Positions 43,845-52,549 of a stretch of DNA of 64,000 nucleotides are shown in pieces (position 1 is the stretch's first letter; each line of letters starts with the position of its first letter). The stretch lies in the NCBI RefSeq assembly GCF_000383595.1, contig NZ_KB911581.1:5415519-5479518 (forward strand), written 5' to 3'. The notes under the pieces were generated by a model. The model was not told where the DNA came from. It saw nothing but the letters and a program-made list of their open reading frames with translations, and did no database searches. Origin of the DNA: Streptomyces bottropensis ATCC 25435 (GTDB taxonomy: Bacteria; Actinomycetota; Actinomycetes; Streptomycetales; Streptomycetaceae). Made by a program: the position numbers and the translations under genes.

Positions 43845-44062
43845 TCACCAGTACCGCAGGTCAGAAGATGATGGCCCATGCAGAAAGAACTCACGGGAGT
43901 CCCGACACGCAGCTACGAGAGGCTGGCGGCCGTCGGCTGCGGCCTGGACGAAGGGGAGCAGGGGGCGGTGGCAGGTGGTGCAGGTGCCGGTCCAGCAGTT
44001 CAGTAGGTCTTGGATGGTGTCGAGGCCCTGGTAGAGGGTGAGTCCGCTGTATCGGCTTTTGG
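43845..44062 (-). pseudogene. unidentified Cys-containing C-terminal fragment
   Basis: A minus-strand frame with strong GC3 encodes YSGLTLYQGLDTIQDLLNCW, TCTTCHRPLLPFVQAAADG and ends at 43845. It has no start and abuts an IS3 fragment. The CxxC-like TCTTCH suggests a metal site; no family recognised. Confidence 0.35.
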
Positions 44063-44065
44063 GGC

Positions 44066-44352
44066 CTAGCGCTGTTCGGTGAGGAACGCGTGGGCGGCGG
44101 CCGGGTCCGTGACGGTGGTGCGGTGTCTGCGTCGCAGCCGCAGTCCGGCCAGGCCGACCTGGCGCATGAGGCGGGCGACGCGCTTGTGATTGATCCGCTC
44201 GCCATTCTCACGCAGTTCGGCAGTGATTCTCGGGACGCCGTAGGTGCCGTCCGAGCCTTGGTGGACTTTCCGTATCCGGGCGCCGAGCTGCGCGTCGGCT
44301 GCCTGGCGGGCCGCACTCGCGGCTGCGGTCCGGCGCCAGTAGTAGAAGCTTC
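44066..44352 (-). pseudogene. IS3-family transposase OrfB, N-terminal fragment
   Basis: Encodes FYYWRRTAAASAARQ, IRKVHQGSDGTYGVPRI, and INHKRVARLMRQVGLAGL, the HTH_21 region before the DDE core of IS3 OrfB. The DDE domain is absent and a stop follows LTEQR. Confidence 0.8.
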
Positions 44353-44608
44353 GAGCCCCACTTCACCACGCTCCGCAACGTGGACAGGGAAATCCTCCGT
44401 TGGACCTGGTTCATCGAAGCCGAGTTCGGAACCGCGTCGGTACTCCTGAGGTTTACCGCAGAGATACACCGCTCGTTTGACGCCCGACCCCCGGGGCGCT
44501 GGCATCGTCAGGCCATCGCTTGACCCAGCACGGCACCGCCGATCGTCCTCAGCCCGGGGGCCCGCGGGACAAGCGCAGTTCACTGAGACACGGAATCAAG
44601 GAGGAGTA

Positions 44609-45025
44609 ATGCACGCCACCCGGAAGATCGTTTCCATCCTGTCCTTGGGAGCCGCACTGGTTCTGGCGGTACCTATCACCGCAGATGCCGCCAATCCTGC
44701 CGCTGCCCGGACACATGCCCAGGCCAGCGTCGCGTGCCCGCAGGGCTTCGTGTGCATTTACCCGGACCGCGACTTTCGCGGGCAGCCGTACGTCAAGCGT
44801 GCCTCGGACGGCAGCGTCAGCCACCTCCCGGATTACATCCGCAGTAACGGCAGTTCCGTCATCAATAACTCCAGCAGGACCGCACGGGTCTATCAGAGCG
44901 ACAACTACAGTGGCCGACGCGTGTGTGTGGGGCGCAATGGGGGTTCCATACAGGACCTGCGCTCTTACCAGCTCAACGACACCACGCACTCCCTGAGGAA
45001 CAACGACACGGCCTGTGGTGGCTAG
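44609..45025 (+). CDS. secreted peptidase inhibitor I36-like (beta/gamma-crystallin fold)
   Basis: A 138-residue secreted protein. The signal peptide runs to TADAA. The mature part has CPQGFVCIYPDRDFRGQPY and VYQSDNYSGRRVCVGRNGG, two beta/gamma-crystallin-like strands with four Cys, as in Streptomyces metalloproteinase inhibitors of the I36 group. An excellent ribosome site, AAGGAGGAG, lies just upstream of the ATG. It could inhibit an extracellular protease or be a structural crystallin-type protein. It is followed by a strong hairpin. Confidence 0.85.
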   Translation: MHATRKIVSILSLGAALVLAVPITADAANPAAARTHAQASVACPQGFVCIYPDRDFRGQPYVKRASDGSVSHLPDYIRSNGSSVINNSSRTARVYQSDNYSGRRVCVGRNGGSIQDLRSYQLNDTTHSLRNNDTACGG

Positions 45026-45223
45026 GGAGCTGCCACGATCCGGCACAGCACCGGCCATGCGACCCGGCCCATGCATCATCGACAATCTCGCCGGGTCTGC
45101 AGCAGCCCAGAATTTCGGGTTCAGCCGAAGCCGCAGACCCCCAATGCCCTTCCACTCACTCTGGAACAGGGAGGCTGAGCCGGTAGGGTGACGAGGCGAC
45201 GTATGGCCCGCAACAACGGCTAA

Positions 45224-45259
45224 AGAGGCTCCGCCCCCGGCACCGGGGGCGGAGCCTCT
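45224..45259. terminator. perfect 16-bp stem hairpin
   Basis: AGAGGCTCCGCCCCCG and its exact complement CGGGGGCGGAGCCTCT separated by four bases. It lies 199 bases after the inhibitor gene. It is likely a terminator, and it abuts a resolvase remnant. Confidence 0.7.
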
Positions 45260-45269
45260 GCGCGTTGGA

Positions 45270-45512
45270 ATGGAATTCCGCTTTGCGAGGGTGAAGCGGC
45301 TCGGCCGCGGCGCCGCTGAACTGCTGACCATCGCCGAGGACCTGCGTCACCACGACATCCAGCTCGAACTCCTCACCGGCCCCCTCCAAGGGGTCTATGA
45401 CCCGTCCGGGCACGGCGCCGCCCTGTTCGCGTTCTTCGCCGGCATGGCCGAGTCCGAGCGCGAGTACATCCGGGAGAAGTCCCTCGAAGGCCAGGCGTCC
45501 GCCCGGGGCTGA
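45270..45512 (+). pseudogene. serine recombinase (resolvase) middle fragment
   Basis: Encodes KRLGRGAAELLTIAEDLRHHDIQLELL, then YDPSGHGAALFAFFAGMAESEREYIREKSLEGQASARG, the second half of the resolvase catalytic domain and the start of the E helix. The catalytic Ser and the N-terminal 50 residues are absent, and the DNA-binding domain is lost at an IS21 end. Confidence 0.85.
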
Positions 45513-45673
45513 TGGCGATATTTGAAAATCCCCACCCTGTGCTCAGCGGTGGGGCAAACCTGCTCGGTTGATCTCCCCACCCTTCGTGTGATCTCGGTCG
45601 GCGTGTCGGGATGGCCGGTTGGAGCGATGGCAAGCCTGCGTGGGCAACGAGTTCGGCCTCCTCGGAGGGCTGA

Positions 45674-46939
45674 GTGCTCACGTGGGAGGAAGACGTGGAT
45701 GCGCACGCGCTGCGTCGCCAGGGTTGGACAATCTCGGCGATCGCCCGGCATCTGGGCCGTGACCGCAAGACGATCCGCGCCTACCTGAACGGCGAGCGCG
45801 TCCCGCAGCAGCGCCGGCAGGCCCCGGACGCGTTTGTGCCGTTTCTGGACTACTGCCGTCAACGCCTCGCCGACGATCCGCACTTGTGGGCCTCGACCCT
45901 GTTCGACGAGATCGTCGAGCTTGGCTACGCAGGCGCCTATTCGACCTTTACGCGAGCGCTTCGCCGCTACGAGGTCCGGCCGCACTGCGAGCCATGCCAC
46001 GCCTCGCAGGGCCGGGACCGGGCCGTGATCGAGCACCCACCGGGCGAGGAGATCCAGTTCGACTGGATCGAGCTCCCTGATCCACCCGCCGCCTGCGGCG
46101 TCGGGGCGAACGCGCACCTGCTGGTCGGGGCGCTCGCGCATTCGGGCCGCTGGCGGGCGGTCCTGGCGGAGTCGGAGGACTTCCCGCACCTGGTCCAGGC
46201 CCTCGACGCCGTGCTGCGCAAGCTCGGCGGCACCGCGAGAAAGTGGCGGTTCGACCGGATGGCGACCGTCTGCTACCCCTCCAGCGGCCAGGTCACCCCG
46301 GCGTTCGCCGGCGTCGCGAAGTTCTACGGCGTCCAGGTGGCGATCTGCCCGCCGCGGCGGGGCAACCGCAAGGGAGTCGTGGAGAAGGCCAACCACTCGG
46401 CGGCACAACGGTGGTGGCGCACGGTCCCGGACGCGCTGACGGTCGAGCAGGCCCAGTCCGGCGTCGACAAACTCGCCGTCCGGATGGACGAACGCCGCCG
46501 CAGCGTCGACGGCGTCAAGGTGACCGTCGCCGAGCTCGCCGACGCCGAGCCGAGGCTCGTCCTGCCCGCGCTGCCGTTCCCGGCCGAGCTGGAGGTCGTC
46601 CGCACGGTCAGCCCGCAGGCCCTGGTCTCTTTCGAGGGCAACCTCTACTCGGTCCCACCCGGGATGCCGGGAGCCCAGGTGACCGTCCGGCACCGGCTCG
46701 GCGAGAACTACCTGCACATCGTCACCACAGGCCGGGCGGTCGTCGCCCGCCACGAGCTCGCCCCGCGCGGGGCCGGGCGGAAGGTCCGCGACAGCGGGCA
46801 TGTGATCGCGCTGGAGCGGGCGGTCCTCGCGCAGGTCAGCGACCGGGCCCCATGCAAGACCAAGCCCCGCCGGCCGCTCTCGCCCGCGGCCCTCGCGGAG
46901 GCCGAGCGGCTGCGCGGGCAGGTGTCGGCGTACAAGTGA
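45674..46939 (+). CDS. istA: IS21-type transposase IstA (element B), C-terminus truncated
   Basis: A 421-residue transposase beginning LTWEEDVDAHALRRQGWTISAIARHLGRD (helix-turn-helix). DDE core: EIQFDWIELP (first Asp), RFDRMATVCYP (second Asp), and PRRGNRKGVVEKANHSAAQRWW (Glu), followed by LVSFEGNLYSVPPGM. Relatives extend about 40-60 residues further; here it ends at VSAYK and no istB follows. The left end probably lies near 45510 (TGATGGCGATATTTGAAAAT), where it has cut the resolvase gene. The next element's sequence starts right after, so this one appears truncated by it. Confidence 0.8.
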   Translation: MLTWEEDVDAHALRRQGWTISAIARHLGRDRKTIRAYLNGERVPQQRRQAPDAFVPFLDYCRQRLADDPHLWASTLFDEIVELGYAGAYSTFTRALRRYEVRPHCEPCHASQGRDRAVIEHPPGEEIQFDWIELPDPPAACGVGANAHLLVGALAHSGRWRAVLAESEDFPHLVQALDAVLRKLGGTARKWRFDRMATVCYPSSGQVTPAFAGVAKFYGVQVAICPPRRGNRKGVVEKANHSAAQRWWRTVPDALTVEQAQSGVDKLAVRMDERRRSVDGVKVTVAELADAEPRLVLPALPFPAELEVVRTVSPQALVSFEGNLYSVPPGMPGAQVTVRHRLGENYLHIVTTGRAVVARHELAPRGAGRKVRDSGHVIALERAVLAQVSDRAPCKTKPRRPLSPAALAEAERLRGQVSAYK

Positions 46940-47040
46940 TCGTGCGCCACCTCGTACGGATGAGAGTGCACCATTGTTGATGCGGTTCAGGGTGGGGGCC
47001 GCGAGTCTTCTGTCGTCTGTTCGGGGTCGGCGGAGGGCGG

Positions 47041-47485
47041 TTGACGGTGGTCTTGGATCCGCATCGTTGGCTGGAGTTGCGGCGGTTTCGGGGACTCTAC
47101 GAGTCCGGTGCGATGAGCTTGCGGGAGATCTCGAAGGAGACCGGGCTCAATCGCCGCACGGTCGGTAAGTACCTGTCGTCCGAGGCTCCGGTCGCGCCGC
47201 CGCGCCGGACGGTGAACGGCAAGCCCCGCAGCCGGGTGGTGGACGAGGTCGCGCCGTTGATCGACGCGATGCTGCAGGCCGAGATCCTGCTCAAGGGTGC
47301 GGTGATCCACGAACGCCTGGTCGCGGAGTACGGGTTCGCCGGAAACTACCAGCGCGTGAAGATGTATCTGCAGGAGGCGAGGCCCCGGATCGCGGACGAG
47401 CTGGGTATCAGCCCGGGCGAACTGGCCGGTCTGCACCGCCGGTTCGAGGTGGTCCCAGGGGCTCAGGTCCAAGTCGACTGGGGTG
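47041..47485 (+). CDS. istA: IstA exon 1 (element C)
   Basis: First part of an IS21-type transposase: WLELRRFRGLYESGAMSLREISKETGLN (helix-turn-helix), then YGFAGNYQRVKMYL and the core start QVQVDWG with the first catalytic Asp. The exon ends in the middle of the codon after WG, at the group II intron boundary. Ligated to exon 2 at 50020 it reads QVDWGDEGKILAHLG without a break, giving 475 codons including the stop (445 + 980 = 1425 bases). A TTG at 47041 or a GTG at 47047 (better spaced from GGAGGG) can be the start. Unspliced, translation stops 29 bases into the intron. Confidence 0.88.
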
Positions 47486-48152
47486 GTGCGACACGAGGTC
47501 GCGTATATGAGTGAACTCGCAGATTGGAGGCCGGTTATGCCGGTTGCGTAGTTCTCGGTCAGTGTTCGAGACCGATCTCCGCTCTGACGTGCGTTCGCGG
47601 GTCCTGCCCGTCGAAGGTGCGAAGCTCAGGGAAGACGCCCAAGGGCCCCCGATCCGTCAGGGGGAGCAACCGGGCAAGGAGAAGGCCGGACGGACGAACG
47701 CGAGTGAACCCCCTGTGATGCCTCGTTATCGACAAACCCGGGAGACGGGATGAATGCCGGGTTATAGGGCCTGGCCGCTGGCAGAGGCGGCGAGCGACGA
47801 CCGGAGCCTGCCCCGTCGGTCGTGTGAACACCGCTGGTCCCGGGGTTTAGGGGGCGTCCTCCCCGGTCGCATCTCGTATACGCGGAACGTGGAAACCCCG
47901 TCGGGGTCCCGGCCTTGAGGCCGGGTAGGCCGATCGTGAGAGGGGCGTAAGCCCCCGGCGGGACAGGAAGTCCAAGAAGCGGATGCCGGCTGCCGAAAGG
48001 CAACGGGACGCGTGACATCACGGCTGCCCCTCCAGGCGGCTGTCACGGGGAACCGGCCGGATGCCGGTCCAGGCGACCGGGCCCGAAAGGGCGCTGACGT
48101 GGGCTGGTGAGCCTTTGAACGCCGAGGCCGAGGGCCTCTCGAACCGAGGGAC

Positions 48153-49925
48153 ATGTTGGACACCACTGCGGTGAACGGACCCGAGGACGTTCTCGACTGG
48201 GACGCCGTCAACTGGCGGGCTCACGAGGAGAACGTAGTGAGGCTGCGGCGGAGGATCTTCAAGGCGACACGAGAAGGGGACTGGGCCGTGGTCCGGTCCT
48301 TGCAGAAACTGATGCTGAGGTCCTGGTCCAACACGCTGGTCAGCGTGCGGCAGGTCACTCAGCGCAACGCTGGACGCCGGACGGCCGGGATCGACGGGGA
48401 AACTGCCCTGTCGTCCGAGGGCAGGGCGGCAGTGGCGGTGCGGGTGCACCGCTCGCGCTCGTCCTGGGACCCCATGCCGGTCCGACGTGTGTACATTCCG
48501 AAGGCCAATGGAAAGCAGCGGCCGCTCGGCATTCCCGTGATCTTGGACCGGTGCCACCAGGCACGGGTCCGCAGCGCACTGGAGCCTGAGTGGGAAGCCC
48601 GGTTCGAGCCCCGTTCCTACGGGTTCCGCCCCGGGCGAAGCTGCGCTGATGCGATCGGCTCCCTGTTCTCCACGCTCAGCGGGCCACTCGCTCGACGGGT
48701 GTGGATCCTGGACGCCGATCTGTCAGCTGCGTTCGACAAGATCGGCCACGCGCGGCTGCTCGACTCGCTCGGTTCGTTCCCCGCCAGGGACCTGATCGAA
48801 CGGTGGTTGAAGGCCGGGGTGGTCGACAAGGGGCAGTTCATACCGACCGACGAGGGCTCTCCCCAAGGTGGCGTGATCAGTCCGTTGTTGATGAACGTGG
48901 CTCTCCACGGGCTGGAGGAGGCCGCAGGGGTCCGCTATCTCACGACCGGCACACACGCCGGGGATGTGGTGGCGGGTTCTCCGATCTTGGTGAGGTACGC
49001 CGACGACATGGTCGCCTGCTGTCATTCCAGACAGCAGGCCGAACAGGTCAAGGCACGGCTTGCGGAGTGGCTGGCGCCCCGGGGACTGGTCTTCAACGAG
49101 GACAAGACGCGCATCGTCCACCTCGAAGAAGGCTTCAACTTCCTCGGGTTCAACGTCCGCCGCTACCGACGTCGCAAGCTGTTGATCAAACCGAGCGCGG
49201 AGGCGGTCAGGCGCATCCGGAAGAGGCTCGCGGACGAGGTGCGCAGCCTGCGCGGCTTGAACGCGACGGCGGTGATCGCCAAGCTCAACCCGATCGTCCG
49301 GGGCTGGGCGGCCTACTACCGGGGGGTGGTGTCCAGCAGAATCTTCACGGCGCTGGATCACTACGTGTGGTGGCTCACCTACCGGTGGGCCAGACGTATG
49401 CACCCCAACAAGTCGAAGAAGTGGATCGTTCGACGCTACTTCGGCAGGTTCAACAAGTTCAGGAACGACCGGTGGGTATTCGGCGACCGCGGCAATGTGC
49501 TCAACGACCGCGGGGAGATCCCCATCCTCATCAAGTTCTCCTGGACGAACATCGTCCGGCACCAGTTGATCGCAGGCGGGGCGTCACCCGACGATCCCGA
49601 TCTGACGGACTACTGGACCAGGCGGCGGAAGAGGGTCAAACCCCCGCTGGACAGCTACAACTTGCGCCTGCTCGCCAAGCAGGACGGCCGCTGTCCACTC
49701 TGCGGGGAACACCTTCTCACCGCCGATCAGCCGCCGCAGTCACCTCAGGAATGGGAGCGATGGTGGCTGAACGTCGTCAAGAGGGCGATAGCCGCCGACT
49801 ATCTCACTCATCACGGACGGCCTGACACGCCGGGCGGGAACCGAACACGCCTCGTGCACGCCTCCTGCCATCGCGGCCTCCGGGCCCGAATCCGCAGGAG
49901 ACCAGCAGCAGTTGCACTCTCGTGA
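48153..49925 (+). CDS. group II intron-encoded reverse transcriptase/maturase
   Basis: A 590-residue LtrA-type protein. RT domain: RRVYIPKANGKQRPLGIP (RT2), YGFRPGRSC, DLSAAFDKIGHARLL (RT4), GSPQGGVISPLLMN and the active-site YADDMVAC. Maturase (X) domain: AVIAKLNPIVRGWAAYYR. C-terminal En-like HNH segment: DGRCPLCGEHLL, then LVHASCHRG. It makes RNA for intron splicing and retrohoming possible. The ATG at 48153 follows GAGGGAC. All catalytic Asp residues are present. Confidence 0.95.
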   Translation: MLDTTAVNGPEDVLDWDAVNWRAHEENVVRLRRRIFKATREGDWAVVRSLQKLMLRSWSNTLVSVRQVTQRNAGRRTAGIDGETALSSEGRAAVAVRVHRSRSSWDPMPVRRVYIPKANGKQRPLGIPVILDRCHQARVRSALEPEWEARFEPRSYGFRPGRSCADAIGSLFSTLSGPLARRVWILDADLSAAFDKIGHARLLDSLGSFPARDLIERWLKAGVVDKGQFIPTDEGSPQGGVISPLLMNVALHGLEEAAGVRYLTTGTHAGDVVAGSPILVRYADDMVACCHSRQQAEQVKARLAEWLAPRGLVFNEDKTRIVHLEEGFNFLGFNVRRYRRRKLLIKPSAEAVRRIRKRLADEVRSLRGLNATAVIAKLNPIVRGWAAYYRGVVSSRIFTALDHYVWWLTYRWARRMHPNKSKKWIVRRYFGRFNKFRNDRWVFGDRGNVLNDRGEIPILIKFSWTNIVRHQLIAGGASPDDPDLTDYWTRRRKRVKPPLDSYNLRLLAKQDGRCPLCGEHLLTADQPPQSPQEWERWWLNVVKRAIAADYLTHHGRPDTPGGNRTRLVHASCHRGLRARIRRRPAAVALS

Positions 49926-49943
49926 CGCCCTCGGGGCTTGCTT

Positions 49944-50011
49944 GAGCCGTGGTGCGGGGAAGCCTGCTAGCCCGGTTCTGAGGGGGGAGCGCCGCAGCGA
50001 TGCGGCGCTCC
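49944..50011 (+). ncRNA. group II intron domains V and VI
   Basis: Domain V is a 35-base hairpin beginning GAGCCGTGGTG and ending CCCGGTTC. Domain VI is a hairpin with a 10-bp perfect stem (49986-49995 with 50002-50011). The 3' splice site follows at 50019. Confidence 0.85.
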
Positions 50012-50019
50012 TACCCGAC

Positions 50020-50999
50020 ATGAAGGCAAGATCCTCGCCCACCTGGGAATCCCGAAGGTCTACTCGTTCCATATGGTGCTGCCGTACTCGCGCGATCCGT
50101 TCTGCTGCTTCACCACGAGCCAGGACCTGCAGACCTTCTTCGACTGCCACCGGCGGGCATTTGCGCACTTCGGCGGGGTGCCGATGTCGATCGTCTACGA
50201 CCGGACCAAGACCGTCGTGCGCCGGCACGTCGCTCCCGGTGAGGCGGTTCCGCTGCATCCGGAAGCGGTCGGCTTCGCCGGCCACTACGACTTCGACATC
50301 GACGTGCTGGCCGCCTACCGGCCCACCGGGAAGGGCCGGGTCGAACGCCAGGTGTTGATCGTGCGTGATCACGTGCTGGCCGGGCGGGCGTTCTCCTCGC
50401 TCGAGGAGCTGGATGCCGCGTTCATGGCGTGGGTGCCGCAGCGACGCGCCCGCACCCACGCCACACACCACGAGGTCATCGGACACCGAGCCGCCCGGGA
50501 TCACGCCGCCCTCAAGCCGTTGCCATCCTCGCCTTATCTGGTGGCCGAGCGGCATCTGCGGCCGGTGGGCAAGGACTGTCTGGTCGCGTTCGGCGGAAAC
50601 CTCTACTCGGTGCCCGCCCGCAAGGTCCGCCCGCGTCAGCTGGTTGAGATCAGAGCGACGAAATCCCAGGTCATGCTGCACACGACCGTCCCCGATGCCA
50701 GCGGCGAGACACTGCTGTCCAGCCATCCGCGGGCGGTCGGCCGCGGCGTGGTTGTCAAGCAGGATGAGCACTGGGACGGCCTGCCAACCGGCAAGAACCG
50801 CCGCACCACGACGGGCGACGAGCCGCCACCACCGCGGAGCGAGTCCCCCGCGTCCGGTCGAATCGGATCCTTGCAAGCCCTGTTGAACCGGGCCGCTGCA
50901 ACCCAGATCGAGGTCGGGAGGCGGCCGCTGTCGGTCTATGACGAACTGACCGGCACCCGGCCCTTCACCACCAACTACCCGACGAATGAGTCGTCTTGA
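50020..50999 (+). CDS. istA: IstA exon 2 (element C)
   Basis: Continues the transposase after splicing. It reads DEGKILAHLGIPKVYSF, with the second catalytic Asp in MSIVYDRTKTV and the Glu in RPTGKGRVERQVLIVRD, then the C-terminal LVAFGGNLYSVPARKVR barrel and a helical tail ending FTTNYPTNESS. The stop TGA overlaps the TTG of istB. On its own this exon would have no proper start. Confidence 0.88.
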
Positions 51000-51766
51000 G
51001 CGAGCTGACCGGCAACCGCATCCGCACCACGGCCGGCAAGCTCGGCCTGCCGCACCTGGCAGAGACCATCAACGAGTACACCCGCCGGGCCGACGAGGCG
51101 AAGATGGGCTACCTCGATTTCCTCGACCTGGTCCTGTCCGAGGAACTGGCCGTCCGCGACGACCGCCGTTTCAGCCAGGGCCTGCGACTGTCGAAGCTGC
51201 CGCACCACAAGACGCTGGACGAGTACGACTTCTCGTTCCAGCCCGAGCTCGACCCGCGCAAGGTCAAAGACCTCGCCAGCCTCTCCTTCGTCGACGGCAA
51301 GGCGAACGCCGCGCTGCTGGGGCCGCCCGGGGTGGGCAAGACGCATATCGCTGTCGCTCTCGCGGTCGCGGCCTGCCGAGCCGGCTACTCGATCTACTTC
51401 ACCAGCCTCGACGACATGGTCCGCAATCTGAAGGCTGCCGAATCGGCCGGACGGCTGGTCAACAAACTCGGCACCTACCTGCGGCCGAGCGTCCTTGTGA
51501 TCGATGAGGTGGGTTACCAGCCCCTCGAACGCGCCGAGGCGAACCTGGTCTTCCAGGTCATCTCCAAGCGTTACGACAAGGGCTCCATCATCCTGACCTC
51601 GAACAAGACCTTCAGTGAATGGGGACAGGTGTTCGGCGACGAGGTCCTCGCCACCGCGATCCTCGACCGCCTCCTCCACCACTGCGAAGTGATCGCAATC
51701 AACGGCCCGAGCTACCGGCTCAAGAACCGCCTCCAGGCCATCGAGCGGGAGAACGAAGTGGCCTAG
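50996..51766 (+). CDS. istB: IS21 helper ATPase IstB (element C)
   Basis: A 256-residue AAA+ helper. Walker A LLGPPGVGKTH near residue 105, Walker B VLVIDEVGYQ near residue 165, and a conserved SNKTFSEWGQVFGD sensor segment. Starts at a TTG that overlaps the istA stop (TTGA), so its translation depends on ribosomes that finished istA. That means istB expression may also depend on intron splicing upstream. Confidence 0.92.
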   Translation: MSELTGNRIRTTAGKLGLPHLAETINEYTRRADEAKMGYLDFLDLVLSEELAVRDDRRFSQGLRLSKLPHHKTLDEYDFSFQPELDPRKVKDLASLSFVDGKANAALLGPPGVGKTHIAVALAVAACRAGYSIYFTSLDDMVRNLKAAESAGRLVNKLGTYLRPSVLVIDEVGYQPLERAEANLVFQVISKRYDKGSIILTSNKTFSEWGQVFGDEVLATAILDRLLHHCEVIAINGPSYRLKNRLQAIERENEVA

Positions 51767-51821
51767 CAACTGGGGACGTTCAAACGTACCGGCCCGGCCC
51801 GAAGGGAGAGTACGCCGACAC

Positions 51822-52210
51822 TCGGGGGCTATGGCGCGATCGCGATGAACGCGGCGCTCACGACGTCGATGACGCAGCTGCCCGAGCAGCTACGCAAGAC
51901 CCTCACCTGGGACCGCGGAAAGGAACTCTCCGGCCACGCCCAGTTCGCCATCGATACCGGGACGAAGGTGTTCTTCGCCGATCCCCACTCACCCTGGCAA
52001 CGACCGACGAACGAGAACACGAACGGGCTGCTGCGTCAGTACTTCCCGAAGGGCACCGATCTCTCCCGGTGGTCGTCCACGGACCTCGAAGCCGTCGCCA
52101 TGGCGATCAACAACCGGCCCCGCAAGATCCTCGGTTGGCGGACACCGGCCGAGGTCTTCGAAGAGCAGCTACGCTCGCTGCAACAGCTCGGTGTTGCAAC
52201 GACCAATTGA
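51822..52210 (+). pseudogene. IS30-family transposase, C-terminal remnant
   Basis: Encodes LPEQLRKTLTWDRGKELSGHAQF (with the second catalytic Asp), FADPHSPWQRPTNENTNGLLRQYFPKGTDLS (Glu) and NRPRKILGWRTPAEVFEE, the typical end of IS30 transposases. The N-terminal half is absent. Confidence 0.85.
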
Positions 52211-52212
52211 AC

Positions 52213-52505
52213 TCGCCAACTACATGTCAGGCGAGTTCGGAAGGATGCTGGACCGGTTCGGGCTCCGCAGATCTGCCGGCCGCACCGAGATCTGTTTCGA
52301 CAACGCCATGGCCGAATAATTCTTCGGCGCCCTGAAGAACGAGCGCGTATCAAGGGTGACTTACCTGACCCGCGAGGTCGCCCGGCAGGACATCACTCGC
52401 TACATCGAATTCTGGTACAATCGCAAACGCCTCCACTCGGCGGTGGGGTACCGCCCTTCACGCGAAGTCCATGCCGAGTGCGAGAAGTTGCGAATCGCCG
52501 CGTGA
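52213..52505 (+). pseudogene. IS3-family transposase OrfB, C-terminal remnant
   Basis: Encodes FDNAMAE, then a TAA stop where relatives have Ser (AESFF), then FFGALKNERV, TYLTREVARQDITRYIEFWYNRKRLHSAVGYRPSREV, the end of the DDE domain. A nonsense change plus missing N-terminus makes it dead. Confidence 0.8.
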
Positions 52506-52549
52506 AATAAATGGTCAGAAGCCTGTCCGGAAAACGCGAGGCTCCTCAG

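Larger units (their letters stand above)
47486..50019 (+). mobile_element. group II intron (retroelement) in istA
   Basis: 2534 bp. It starts GTGCGAC, the bacterial group II 5' consensus, and ends ...CTACCCGAC. Near the 3' end are a 35-base domain V hairpin (49944-49978, starting GAGCCG and ending CGGTTC) and a domain VI hairpin (stem GGAGCGCCGC/GCGGCGCTCC, 49986-50011) with an A near the branch position. Domain IV encodes a reverse transcriptase. The insertion lies within the codons for the IstA motif VDWGDEG, which contains the first catalytic Asp, and splicing would restore the frame exactly. Which RNA class and exon-binding loops it uses was not worked out. Confidence 0.92.
47041..51766 (+). 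mobile_element. IS21-type element C, interrupted by a group II intron
   Basis: Contains istA split into two exons (47041-47485 and 50020-50999), a group II intron between them, and istB. Outer ends were not defined: the left flank from about 46940 and the right flank after 51770 do not show matching repeats. The right end is followed directly by an IS30 fragment. Confidence 0.85.

Noticed and set aside
44354..44520. A plus-strand frame after the IS3 fragment
   Set aside because: Short, no start, and no motif; left unassigned.
45395..46801. A 468-codon minus-strand frame opposite an IS21 transposase
   Set aside because: Shadow; the plus strand carries a complete DDE pattern.
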